From Acidimicrobiaceae bacterium UBA7830 (lineage in GTDB: Bacteria; Actinomycetota; Acidimicrobiia; Acidimicrobiales; Ilumatobacteraceae): a DNA stretch of 12,596 bases. This document shows, one piece after another, positions 1 to 6,785 of the stretch (position 1 is its first letter; each line of letters opens with the position of its first letter). The stretch lies in assembly GCA_002501485.1 (NCBI GenBank), contig DLTS01000035.1, forward strand, positions 1-12,596. The letters are read 5' to 3'. The notes beneath the pieces are model-generated. The model made no database searches and had not been told where the DNA came from. It saw only the letters and a program-made list of their open reading frames with translations. The position numbers and the translations under genes were made by a program.

Positions 1-851
1 GATCGCCAACCTGGGACACCCACCCCAACATTGCCCTTGCGGCAATCGATCGCATGCGTCTCGCAGGAGAAGATGCCGACCCTCGGACTCATCAACAGCA
101 GCGGGCCTCCGAGCGCGCTGAAGCCGCTCAAACACTGCTCTCGACGGTTGAGGCTGACCCTGCAACTCACGGGCAACTCGCTGCGGCAATCGCCGCGAGT
201 GGTGCTTGGCTTCCGGCTCGGGAACGAACGAAAACCAACAACATCCGACTCATCCAAGAGATCAGAGTGCCATTGCGTGAATTGGGTCGTCGATTTGTCG
301 AACGCCAAGTGTTCGACGAGATCGAAGACTTCGGCCTCGTGCTCAATGAAGAGATGGAGGAAGTCTTTGGCCCCAAACCTGAGGGTTTGACCGAGCGATT
401 GCGGGAGCGTCGCTCCGCCCACTCACAGTTGGCTGAGCGTGAACCAGAATTTGTCTTTGCTGACTCACCGAGCGACCCATCGTCATGGCCAAAGCGCAAC
501 GATATCGACGTCGAACCGCTCGCTGCAGGCGACAGTATCCAAGGCTTCCCGGGGTGCCCTGGCACTTCTGAGGGGGTTGCGCGCGTTGTGCTTGACTCAA
601 GCGACCCAACTGCGCTCGGGCCCGGAGATGTTCTTGTTGCGCCGAGCACAGACCCGTCATGGACGCCCTTATTTGTGCCGGCTGGGGGCGTTGTCGTCGA
701 TGTTGGTGCAGCGTTGAGCCATGCGATCATAGTGAGCCGAGAACTCGGCATTCCATGCGTGGTCTCGGCCACGAACGCAACCCGGCGAATTCGCGATGGA
801 GCAAGAGTTCGGGTTGATGGCAACACCGGTGTTGTCACCGTTCTCGATTAA
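1..851 (+). CDS. PEP-utilising enzyme (PEP synthase / rifampin-phosphotransferase-like), C-terminal part
   Basis: The reading frame is open from the first bases of the window, so the 5' end lies outside; the ATG at 54 is internal. The last ~100 residues form a PEP-utilising mobile (swivelling phosphohistidine) domain: FPGCPGTSEGVARVV, then STDPSWTPLF, a Gly/Val strand, LSHAIIVSRELGIPCVV and a VRVDGNTGVV ending. The His codon at 720-722 in LSHAII is in the place of the phosphorylated histidine that carries phosphate between the ATP-binding and PEP/pyruvate or substrate sites. The preceding ~150 residues, with ARERTKTNNIRLIQEIRVPLRE and EEMEEVF, resemble the helical linker region of PEP synthase-like and rifampin phosphotransferase-like proteins. 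The ATP-grasp domain would be upstream. The real substrate cannot be told from this fragment. Stop TAA at 849-851. Confidence 0.85.
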   Translation, partial: SPTWDTHPNIALAAIDRMRLAGEDADPRTHQQQRASERAEAAQTLLSTVEADPATHGQLAAAIAASGAWLPARERTKTNNIRLIQEIRVPLRELGRRFVERQVFDEIEDFGLVLNEEMEEVFGPKPEGLTERLRERRSAHSQLAEREPEFVFADSPSDPSSWPKRNDIDVEPLAAGDSIQGFPGCPGTSEGVARVVLDSSDPTALGPGDVLVAPSTDPSWTPLFVPAGGVVVDVGAALSHAIIVSRELGIPCVVSATNATRRIRDGARVRVDGNTGVVTVLD

Positions 852-966
852 CAGATACCTCTATCGACAAAAGCGCAAGATTAGCTTCACCATCGAAAGC
901 ATCGGTTTACCCATCGTCACCTCAACAACACTTCTCGGTGAGCTTCGCCTTAATATTTCTTGGTGC

Positions 967-982
967 GTCACTCCTGAGTGAC
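967..982. repeat. Short perfect inverted repeat GTCACTC-CT-GAGTGAC
   Basis: Two 7-base arms are separated by 2 bases. Read on the minus strand, the repeat begins 17 nt after the stop codon of the amidohydrolase remnant, so it may be the leftover of that gene's terminator. No T-run follows on either strand, so it does not meet the usual rho-independent terminator pattern. Confidence 0.35.
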
Positions 983-998
983 AGCCAGGGATCAGTCA

Positions 999-1123
999 TT
1001 ACGCCGCAAGCAGCGACCCGAGTCGACCGCCCATCAGATCATCAAAGTTGTCGTGATAGAACCGCTGGCGAAAATGTGGGCATCAGCGTCGTGAACAACG
1101 AGCCCTGTCGAGTTGTAAGCCAT
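999..1123 (-). pseudogene. Amidohydrolase (TIM-barrel metal-dependent hydrolase) remnant with its middle deleted
   Basis: Reading down the minus strand from the ATG at 1123, the peptide begins MAYNSTGLVVHDADAHI. This matches the start of actinobacterial amidohydrolase-family proteins, where the D-A-H sits at the end of the first barrel strand and belongs to the metal site. After about 17 codons the frame leaves the family. In another minus-strand frame the sequence resumes at about position 1070 as FRQRFYHDNFDDLMGGRL and ends with TAA at 999-1001. RFYxDNFxDLMG is how this family typically ends. So both termini survive, fused out of frame near 1065-1075, while some 350 codons are missing. I infer an internal deletion. 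No function is expected. The family assignment is from memory of such proteins. Confidence 0.6.
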
Positions 1124-1251
1124 GCCAATATTCTTGTCGTCAAAGATGACCCCACACGACGCGGAGTTCTCTGAGCACAAGGGTCGTATTCGCCCTCGCC
1201 CGTATGTGAAGATGCACACAGCTACTTGACCCGTCAGCAAAGCGAGATTTC

Positions 1252-1647
1252 ATGCCGGCTCCACATGGTTCGTTCACCTACACACCAAGCGAACGACTCC
1301 CCATCGAAGTTCTCGTGTTTCGTGTCGACCCTGCTCACGTCGACGAGTTTCTTGAGGTTGATTACGAAGTGTGGACTCTCGGTGAGGCACTCCTTCCAGG
1401 TTTCGACCGCATCCCATTTCGATCGAAAGAGGTGTGGCTCGACGACAGCCGACCTGGAGAGATCACGCTCACCTTCGTGTGGGAATCACTCGAGGAGTGG
1501 AAACGTGTTGGCGACGCTGCGATCCAGACCGCTCTACAAGCAGAATTCGACCGCCGTTTTCTCCACACTGTTGAACTCATCTCTGCACCGCACGAAGAAA
1601 GCGACCAGGGAATTCATCGGGTCAGCCGTTTCGAGCGAATCGACTGA
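1252..1647 (+). CDS. TIGR03792-like small conserved protein (dimeric alpha/beta barrel-type)
   Basis: 131 residues. Residues 16-103 follow the pattern of the TIGR03792 family of about 100-residue proteins: PIEVLVFRVDPAHVDEFLEVDYEVWT, then LLPGF, SKEVWL, a short acidic turn, and ITLTFVWESLEEWKRV. The order strand-helix-strand-strand and the WES.EEWK motif suggest the ferredoxin-like fold of antibiotic-biosynthesis-monooxygenase (ABM) relatives. The biochemical role of the family is unknown to me. The ATG at 1252 has only a weak purine stretch (AGCGAG) about 5 nt before it. The protein carries ~15 extra N-terminal residues and a ~25-residue tail beyond the domain. It converges with the TetR gene across 46 bp that include a T5 run (1679-1684) but no clear hairpin. 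Confidence 0.75.
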   Translation: MPAPHGSFTYTPSERLPIEVLVFRVDPAHVDEFLEVDYEVWTLGEALLPGFDRIPFRSKEVWLDDSRPGEITLTFVWESLEEWKRVGDAAIQTALQAEFDRRFLHTVELISAPHEESDQGIHRVSRFERID

Positions 1648-1693
1648 CCGCAGAAGTCGCGCAACTGTCAGACCCGCCTTTTTATGTTACGAG

Positions 1694-2317
1694 TTATTGC
1701 GAGGGCACACCTTGCGCTGATCCGAACAGCACCTGCAATGCCGACGAAGCGAACCGGCGATACGCAGCCCGAAGCATCACATCATCACGACCGACCAGCC
1801 ACTGGGAGTTCGCCCCGATCACGAACCCGAACACGTTGTAGGCCAACACATCGAGCTCGACCTCGTTCGACACTCCCCTCGCAACCATCGCGGGGGATAA
1901 CTCAGTTGCAATGTGTTCACGGATGAGATTGTCGAAGAGCAGTTCCTCATGCATCGGATCGGCCTTATGACGATTTTCCCAAAAGAGTTGGAACTGCAGT
2001 TCCATCTCAAGCGGATGCTCAATAACCAGTTCGGCATAATCAGGCAGTTTCGCAATCACATCGGCACCCGATTCGTTCAACACCCAGGCGCTGAAGTGCG
2101 GCACGGGACCCTCACGTTCTAACAGAGCCCTGAGCACTCCGTCTTTCGAGCCGAAGTGGTGAAGGATACCGGCATGAGTGATGCCAACCCGCCCGGCAAT
2201 CATCGGAAGGCTCGTCAGTATGAAGCCCCGCTCTGCAAAGAGCTCTAGGGCGGCGTCAAGAATAAGTGTTCGGCGTTCAACTCCGCGTTGCGCGCTTGCC
2301 GACACGCTTTCAGCCAT
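1694..2317 (-). CDS. TetR/AcrR-family transcriptional regulator
   Basis: 207 residues. The N-terminal DNA-binding domain (about 14-65) has the typical pattern ILDAALELFAERGF, then TSLPMIAGRVGITHAGILHHFGSKDGVLRALLE; the helix-turn-helix spans about residues 36-56. The remaining ~140 residues form the variable ligand-binding and dimerisation domain, whose ligand cannot be read from sequence. TetR proteins are usually repressors that release DNA on binding a small molecule. The gene is divergent from the molybdopterin oxidoreductase, and two palindromes lie between them. This makes self-regulation and control of the oxidoreductase plausible, but this is inference. The ATG at 2317 has no Shine-Dalgarno sequence. 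A TAATGT lies 7 nt upstream, consistent with a leaderless mRNA. Confidence 0.92.
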   Translation of the reverse strand: MAESVSASAQRGVERRTLILDAALELFAERGFILTSLPMIAGRVGITHAGILHHFGSKDGVLRALLEREGPVPHFSAWVLNESGADVIAKLPDYAELVIEHPLEMELQFQLFWENRHKADPMHEELLFDNLIREHIATELSPAMVARGVSNEVELDVLAYNVFGFVIGANSQWLVGRDDVMLRAAYRRFASSALQVLFGSAQGVPSQ

Positions 2318-2324
2318 AGTTTCG

Positions 2325-2355
2325 ACATTACCCCGAAAGGCTTACGCGATGTCCA
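2325..2355 (-). promoter_or_regulatory. Candidate promoter of the TetR gene (leaderless type)
   Basis: On the minus strand, TAATGT (2325-2330) fits the actinobacterial -10 pattern TANNNT and ends 7 nt before the ATG at 2317. TGGACA (2350-2355) resembles a -35 element (TTGACA, five of six), though the 19-nt spacing is long. The geometry would start transcription at or next to the start codon. Read from pattern only. Confidence 0.45.
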
Positions 2356-2366
2356 CCAGGTGATAT

Positions 2367-2378
2367 GCAGAGCTCTGC
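2367..2378. promoter_or_regulatory. 12-bp perfect palindrome GCAGAGCTCTGC in the divergent promoter region
   Basis: Perfect dyad with no spacer, between the divergent TetR and oxidoreductase genes. It overlaps at its right end with a second small repeat (CTGCG-CAA-CGCAG, 2375-2387). It lies just upstream of the candidate TetR -35 element, where an operator could act on the regulator's own promoter. Which of the palindromes here, if any, is bound by the neighbouring regulator is unknown. Confidence 0.35.
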
Positions 2379-2400
2379 GCAACGCAGCAACACCTTTGTC

Positions 2401-2430
2401 AACTACTACTCCTCGGAGGAGTCGCTAGTT
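2401..2430. promoter_or_regulatory. Candidate TetR-type operator: long imperfect inverted repeat
   Basis: The core is ACTCCTC-G-GAGGAGT (2408-2422), a perfect 7+1+7 dyad. Outer arms AACTA (2401-2405) and TAGTT (2426-2430) are also complementary, with 2 and 3 unpaired bases between inner and outer arms. Size and symmetry suit a TetR-dimer operator. It overlaps the expected -35 region of the rightward oxidoreductase promoter, so occupancy would block that gene. The internal GGAGGAG looks like a Shine-Dalgarno sequence but no start codon follows at a useful distance. Confidence 0.45.
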
Positions 2431-2444
2431 CTCATATAGTCAAT

Positions 2445-2450
2445 TACCGT
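2445..2450 (+). promoter_or_regulatory. Candidate -10 element of the oxidoreductase gene
   Basis: TACCGT fits TANNNT and ends 7 nt before the GTG at 2458, the spacing seen for leaderless genes in Actinobacteria. It supports that GTG as the start. A second possible -10, TATAGT, lies at 2435-2440 and would give a ~10-nt leader. No good -35 is visible for either. Confidence 0.35.
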
Positions 2451-2457
2451 CAACGTC

Positions 2458-3993
2458 GTGGGAGCATCACCGGTATCGCGAAGTTTTGCTGGAGCAACAT
2501 CTGCGTTCGCTGCACTCGCAACCGCTGAAACCATCAGTTCGGTCGACACCCAAGCACCAACAATCGTCGAAGCTGCAGGCCTCACGTTCACAGACCTGTT
2601 TGCGGGCACCCTCAAAGATGTGGCTGTCGCCATCTTCGGTATTCACCACAAAACGGCACTCGTCATCGGCACGTGGACCGTCATCATCAGTCTCGCCGCG
2701 CTGGCATCGCGTCCTGCAGCGCATTCTCGCCGATATTTCAGACTCTTCACCGCAGTAATAGGCCTCATTGGTTTCATTGCCTACGTCACCCGTCCACTTG
2801 CAAACACCATCGTCGGAGTCATCGCACTCGCACTTGGGCTCGGCCTTGGATCATTACTCCATCGCCATCTCGCCTCGCTCAACGGTACTGACCCCACCGA
2901 ACACGCCGACATCGAAATGCCAGGTACGGCACTCGGCAGCCGACGTCGGTTTATGGCCGTTGCGGGCTCATCGATCGTCGGTGCCGCAGGGGCAGTAGGC
3001 GTTGCCAAAGTCGTGCGCCAGAATTCCATCGCCAGTCAGCCACAAGCCCTTCAACCGCTGCCGGCGCCCGTTACCGGCACAACGGTCGATGCTGCAACAT
3101 TCGACAGCATCGATGGCATCACGCCGTACATCACTCCGAACGACAACTTTTACCGCATCGACACTGCGCTCGTTGTTCCAAAAGTTGACACGCAACAGTG
3201 GTCTCTCACCATCGATGGAATGGTCGACACACCACTTTCCCTTACCTATGAAGAGCTCGTTGCACAATCAACCACCATCGAGACCGTGACAATCGCATGT
3301 GTGTCCAACGAAGTTGGTGGAGATCTTGTGGGTAACGCCGAGTGGCAAGGCATTCCACTGAGCACAATTCTTCAGCAGGCAGGGGTAAACGCAGGAGCGA
3401 CACAAATCTTCAGCCATTCCGTTGACGGATTCACCGCCGGAATGCCAACTGAAGTCGCCCTCGATGGTCGAACCGCACTTATCGCAACCGCAATGAATGG
3501 TTCGCCACTGCCGACACGCCACGGCTTTCCGGCGCGCCTCATCGTCTCCGGTCTCTATGGGTATGTGTCGGCCACAAAATGGCTTTCACGCCTCGAGCTC
3601 ACCACCTGGGAAGCGGCCGACGGTTACTGGATTCCCCGGGGATGGTCGAAAGAAGCGCCGATCAAAATCACGTCAAGGATTGACGTACCCCAACGCAAAA
3701 CGGTCTCAGCCGGGCTCACACCAATCGCAGGGATAGCGCTCTCGCCATCGGTCGGTATCGCCGACGTGCACGTCAGTGTTGATGACGGACCATGGCAGCG
3801 CGCCGAACTTGCCGACGCAACAAACGACAACACGTGGGTGCAGTGGAGTTTCAAATGGGAAGCGACTACCGGCGATCACACTATTAGCGTTCGCGCTACC
3901 GACCGCAACGGCGTTGTACAAGACGAAACCCCACGTTCGGTCGCCCCAGATGGTGCCACTGGATACCACCAACGTCGACTCACCGTTCAATAA
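2458..3993 (+). CDS. Membrane-anchored molybdopterin-dependent oxidoreductase (sulfite oxidase/YedY-like)
   Basis: 511 residues from GTG 2458; an in-frame stop at 2437-2439 leaves little room upstream. Residues ~1-135 hold up to four hydrophobic helices (about 9-25, 66-84, 95-112, 113-135). Then comes SRRRFM (161-166), a twin-arginine-like motif followed by a hydrophobic Ala/Gly/Val stretch. About 215-390 form the molybdopterin domain: PNDNFYRID, then TIACVSNEVGG with Cys281, the expected molybdenum ligand, and GYWIPRGW near its end. About 395-505 match the Mo-co dimerisation domain (VDDGPWQRAEL, WSFKWEATTGDHTISVRATD). The catalytic domain should lie outside the membrane. The substrate is not evident; sulfite or another S- or N-oxide are family possibilities. 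The first helix lacks the usual charged lead-in, so the N-terminus may be slightly shortened. Confidence 0.9.
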   Translation: MGASPVSRSFAGATSAFAALATAETISSVDTQAPTIVEAAGLTFTDLFAGTLKDVAVAIFGIHHKTALVIGTWTVIISLAALASRPAAHSRRYFRLFTAVIGLIGFIAYVTRPLANTIVGVIALALGLGLGSLLHRHLASLNGTDPTEHADIEMPGTALGSRRRFMAVAGSSIVGAAGAVGVAKVVRQNSIASQPQALQPLPAPVTGTTVDAATFDSIDGITPYITPNDNFYRIDTALVVPKVDTQQWSLTIDGMVDTPLSLTYEELVAQSTTIETVTIACVSNEVGGDLVGNAEWQGIPLSTILQQAGVNAGATQIFSHSVDGFTAGMPTEVALDGRTALIATAMNGSPLPTRHGFPARLIVSGLYGYVSATKWLSRLELTTWEAADGYWIPRGWSKEAPIKITSRIDVPQRKTVSAGLTPIAGIALSPSVGIADVHVSVDDGPWQRAELADATNDNTWVQWSFKWEATTGDHTISVRATDRNGVVQDETPRSVAPDGATGYHQRRLTVQ

Positions 3994-4059
3994 CGCTCGC
4001 CTCGCTCTCACACCACCGCAGATGCGAGAGTAAAAAGAAACATCTGATCGGAGAATGCC

Positions 4060-4881
4060 ATGACCGAACTCAACACCGGAACCGACAAACTTCTCGGCAG
4101 AGTCCACGGCCCTGTCGCCGTGCTGTCGTTTAACCGACCCGAGTCTCGAAACGCTCTCAGCGACGAGATCTACGACGGCTTTAACACGGCGCTACCCCAA
4201 GTCGCTCAACGTGATGACATAAGGGTGTTGATGGTTACCGGTGAAGGTGGAGCATTCTGCTCCGGCGGCGATGTGAAGGGGTTCAGAGCTAGTCACGCCG
4301 GTGAAGGCGAATCCATGACACAAGAAGAAAGCCTTGACCGCCTCCGCCGAAATCAAATGTGGATATCGGGCGCATTTCGCAAACTTCCAAAACCGGTCGT
4401 TGCGGCGATACCTGGCCCAGCAGCGGGTGCCGGGTTCTCGATCGCCCTTGCCGCAGATTTCCGGGTCGCGACAGAAAGCGCGATTTTGGTCTCAGCCTTC
4501 TCGACCATCGGTGCAAGTGGTGACTTCGGAAGTTCGTGGTTTTTGCCGCGACTCATTGGGGAAGCAAAAGCAAAGGAGTTCATGTTTCTCTCGGCTCGAG
4601 TCTCCGCAAGTGAAGCGCTCAGCCTCGGCCTCATTAACCGCATGTTTGCTGATGCCGAGTTTGACGACGCGGCAATGGCATTCTGCGACGAACTTGCAGC
4701 ACGCTCGCCGATCGCCATGCGCATGCAAAAGGAAAACATCCAGCGTTCATTCGATGCCGATGTTGCGACCGCACTCGATGCCGAAGCGACTGCGATGGTG
4801 AGGGCAATGTCGACCGCCGATCATCGTGAGGCAGTTGCAGCATTCTTTGACAAGCGCACCCCTAACTACGTCGGGCGCTAA
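4060..4881 (+). CDS. Enoyl-CoA hydratase/isomerase-family (crotonase) protein, PaaG-like active site
   Basis: 273 residues, typical crotonase length. SFNRPESRNAL (23-33) is the CoA-binding strand, GGAFCSGGDVKGF (63-75) and PGPAAGAGFSIALAADF (118-134) form the oxyanion hole, and FLPRLIG (161-167) follows. By eye alignment, both catalytic glutamates of true enoyl-CoA hydratases are absent: Ser127 and Phe147 stand in their places. Asp155 in GASGDFGSSW sits where PaaG-type isomerases have their aspartate. An isomerase or related acyl-CoA enzyme is therefore more likely than a hydratase. The C-terminus (REAVAAFFDKRTPNY) is typical. A good Shine-Dalgarno GGAG (4050-4053) precedes the ATG by 6 nt. 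It lies 66 bp after the molybdoenzyme and 4 nt before the serine hydrolase, so all three could share a transcript. Confidence 0.9.
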   Translation: MTELNTGTDKLLGRVHGPVAVLSFNRPESRNALSDEIYDGFNTALPQVAQRDDIRVLMVTGEGGAFCSGGDVKGFRASHAGEGESMTQEESLDRLRRNQMWISGAFRKLPKPVVAAIPGPAAGAGFSIALAADFRVATESAILVSAFSTIGASGDFGSSWFLPRLIGEAKAKEFMFLSARVSASEALSLGLINRMFADAEFDDAAMAFCDELAARSPIAMRMQKENIQRSFDADVATALDAEATAMVRAMSTADHREAVAAFFDKRTPNYVGR

Positions 4882-4885
4882 AACG

Positions 4886-6238
4886 GTGGGCTTCAAATGC
4901 CCCCAACACTCTCTGATCGCACTCGGAGCTGTACTTGCGGGTGTGCTTAGCAGTATCGGCTGCTCGAGTTCGTCGACGTCGCCGTCAGCAACCGAGGGGC
5001 CGGAGTCATCGCCGTCAACAACGGTTACCGAGTTGGCTTCTGATGACGTCAGCACCACTTCACTTGACCCAACCACCACGACAAATGAAGTAACAACGAC
5101 AACCGTCGCCGTCGATGGCATCGAGGGTCGCCTCACAGCGGTCATTGACGACTTCTTGGCCTCGGCTCAGGCGCCCGGCGTCACGATGACGGTTCTCCGA
5201 CCAGCAGCCGATGGAACTGACACCATCGAAGCGATCAATCTTGCTCGAGGTGTGCGGAACATTACTATCGGCGATGAACTCTCGACATCTGATTACTTCA
5301 GGTGGGCGTCAATCACAAAACCAATGACGTCGATAGTCGTGTTACAACTCGTTGAGGAGGGCCTCATCGACCTCGAGGCAACGGTGTCAACCTATTTAGG
5401 GTCAGGCTGGGCGTCAGGCTACGAACTCGACGGGGTTGATTACGGCGACGCCATCACTATCCGTCAGATTCTCGATCACACCGATGGCTTTGCCGAGTTT
5501 GCGTTCGATTTTGGTTTCTATGTGCTCGCCAGCACTCGACTCGACACTCCGTTTGAGCCGAAAGAAGTCATCGATTGGGCGGTCGAACAAGGCCCCCTCT
5601 ACGAACCCGGCACGGCATACGAGTACAACACCGTTGGCTTTATCGTCGCCGGGCTCGTGATTGAGAAGGTCACCGGTAACCCTGCGCATATCGAACTACG
5701 GAACCGACTCTTCGACAGGGCGGATGCCAAAGAGATCTATCTGCCTCCGGAAGAGTCACCGCCAGAGCAGACCATCGATGGCTACGTTCAGGGCGATTTG
5801 AAACTTGCACTCAGTTTCGTTCCTGGCTTTGCGGTATATACCGCAGAAGCGACAGTCGGAGCCTTTTATGACATCAGCGTGATTCCACAAGGGGTGCTCC
5901 GCTCGGTTGGGTGGACCGGTGGCGGCATCGAAGCACGGGCCGAAGACCTCGCGCGCGTTTTCAGACACCAGTTCACGGGAGCGCTGAGCAACGAGATGCT
6001 CACTGCGTTCACCACCCCGTCGGAGTTCTCGGATTACGGTCTCGGCATCAACGTGGGTGAAGTCGACGGCTACACCGTCTATTCCCACGGTGGTGGCACG
6101 CCAGGTTTCCGATCGCACGCAATGTACCTGCCTGAACTTGATGTCACCATTGCGGTGTCGGCGAACCTCATTCCGATCGAGCCTGACATCGGAACTCTTG
6201 CGTCAGAGATTGCCGCAGTCATCATCGACAACTCCTGA
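4886..6238 (+). CDS. Serine hydrolase of the class C beta-lactamase family, predicted lipoprotein
   Basis: 450 residues from GTG 4886, chosen because it gives a short n-region (MGFKCPQH), a hydrophobic stretch and a lipobox-like SIGC with Cys26. The frame is open further upstream, but only inside the preceding gene. A Ser/Thr-rich linker (~27-75) would tether the domain outside the membrane. The PF00144-type domain shows S142-I-T-K145 (SxxK nucleophile and base), HTDGF, YEYNTVGF in the place of the YxN motif (YNT rather than YSN, as in LACTB-like YST variants), and HGGGTPGF (third motif). Members include esterases, D-aminopeptidases and penicillin-binding-like proteins; a role in beta-lactam resistance should not be assumed. 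No Shine-Dalgarno is visible, so translation probably couples to the gene ending 4 nt before. Confidence 0.87.
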   Translation: MGFKCPQHSLIALGAVLAGVLSSIGCSSSSTSPSATEGPESSPSTTVTELASDDVSTTSLDPTTTTNEVTTTTVAVDGIEGRLTAVIDDFLASAQAPGVTMTVLRPAADGTDTIEAINLARGVRNITIGDELSTSDYFRWASITKPMTSIVVLQLVEEGLIDLEATVSTYLGSGWASGYELDGVDYGDAITIRQILDHTDGFAEFAFDFGFYVLASTRLDTPFEPKEVIDWAVEQGPLYEPGTAYEYNTVGFIVAGLVIEKVTGNPAHIELRNRLFDRADAKEIYLPPEESPPEQTIDGYVQGDLKLALSFVPGFAVYTAEATVGAFYDISVIPQGVLRSVGWTGGGIEARAEDLARVFRHQFTGALSNEMLTAFTTPSEFSDYGLGINVGEVDGYTVYSHGGGTPGFRSHAMYLPELDVTIAVSANLIPIEPDIGTLASEIAAVIIDNS

Positions 6239-6261
6239 TCGACAACCGGACTACCGACATT

Positions 6262-6780
6262 TCACTGTTGGTTAACGATTGGCAAGTTCGCCGCCCATCG
6301 GCGAATAAACGCTGCTTGCTCACCCGACTGCGGGCCCGCTCCAGGCCGAGACATAGTCACTAGTTGCTCAGCCTCAGCGAGTGACAGACCCGCTGCAAGC
6401 AATACCGAGCAAGCTGCAGTGCCTGCCCGGCCGATACCTGCGGCGCAATGCACGATCACGTGTTTACCGCTACGGAGATCGGTCAGCATGCCTGCGATGA
6501 ACGATGTCCATTCGTCTTCATCAGGCACGCTCAAGTCAGGAATTGGAAACCAACGGGCTCGGGGGTCGCTCGTTAACCATTCGACATACGCCGGATATCG
6601 GTCAACTAATTCATGAGCCTCGGTGAGGCACACAACCACTGAGGCGGCAACCGATGCAACCACGCCCTCTGGGTCTGGCCCAATGCGATGCTTGCCACAT
6701 AACCACAGCGATCCTGTTGCGCCGTCAACCTGCACTTCATCAATTCCGCCGTCTCGCTGACGTTCGTTCAACCAGGTCAT
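6262..6780 (-). CDS. Protein-tyrosine/dual-specificity phosphatase-like protein
   Basis: 172 residues from the ATG at 6780. The same frame extends to an ATG at 6843, but that would overlap the upstream gene by 58 nt and add a tail with no family-like character, so 6780 is preferred. HCAAGIGRAGT (111-121) is the CX5R phosphate loop with Cys112 as nucleophile and Arg118; Asp82 in FPIPDLSVP is a candidate general acid. WLCGKHRIGPDPE (26-38) and VVCLTEAHELVDRYPAYVEWL (49-69) match the order seen in actinobacterial dual-specificity-phosphatase-like proteins. It should be cytoplasmic. The physiological substrate is unknown. It is the second gene of a two-gene operon, 5 nt after the split-barrel gene. 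It converges with the serine hydrolase gene, with 23 bp between stops and no obvious terminator. Confidence 0.85.
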   Translation of the reverse strand: MTWLNERQRDGGIDEVQVDGATGSLWLCGKHRIGPDPEGVVASVAASVVVCLTEAHELVDRYPAYVEWLTSDPRARWFPIPDLSVPDEDEWTSFIAGMLTDLRSGKHVIVHCAAGIGRAGTAACSVLLAAGLSLAEAEQLVTMSRPGAGPQSGEQAAFIRRWAANLPIVNQQ

Positions 6781-6785
6781 GGAGG

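Larger units (their letters stand above)
852..1251. other. 400-bp stretch without an intact gene
   Basis: No frame here on either strand gives a convincing full protein. On the minus strand the stretch contains a collapsed amidohydrolase remnant (999-1123) and a short inverted repeat (967-982). The part just before 1252 should hold the promoter of the following plus-strand gene, but I see no clear -35/-10 pair. A TTGACC occurs near 1226 without a matching -10. 852-960 and 1124-1225 show nothing I can name. Confidence 0.6.

Noticed and set aside
167..838. 223-codon minus-strand open frame opposite the PEP-utilising enzyme
   Set aside because: Low-complexity Ser/Thr/Arg/Pro composition and no motif; the plus strand encodes a recognisable phosphohistidine domain.
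1034..1240. 68-codon minus-strand frame as an intact small gene
   Set aside because: Only the MAYN...DADAHI part looks like protein; the sequence before it has no family character and the part after it is out of frame with the amidohydrolase C-terminus.
1648..1693. Rho-independent terminator between the TIGR03792-like and TetR genes
   Set aside because: A T5 run is present (1679-1684) but no stable hairpin directly precedes it on either strand.
2415..2421. GGAGGAG as a ribosome binding site
   Set aside because: No ATG, GTG or TTG lies in frame at 5-12 nt downstream; the sequence is one arm of the inverted repeat at 2408-2422.
4001..4028. CTCGC...GCGAG pairing between the oxidoreductase and crotonase genes as a terminator
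   Set aside because: Only 5 bp with an 18-nt loop, and followed by an A-rich rather than T-rich stretch.
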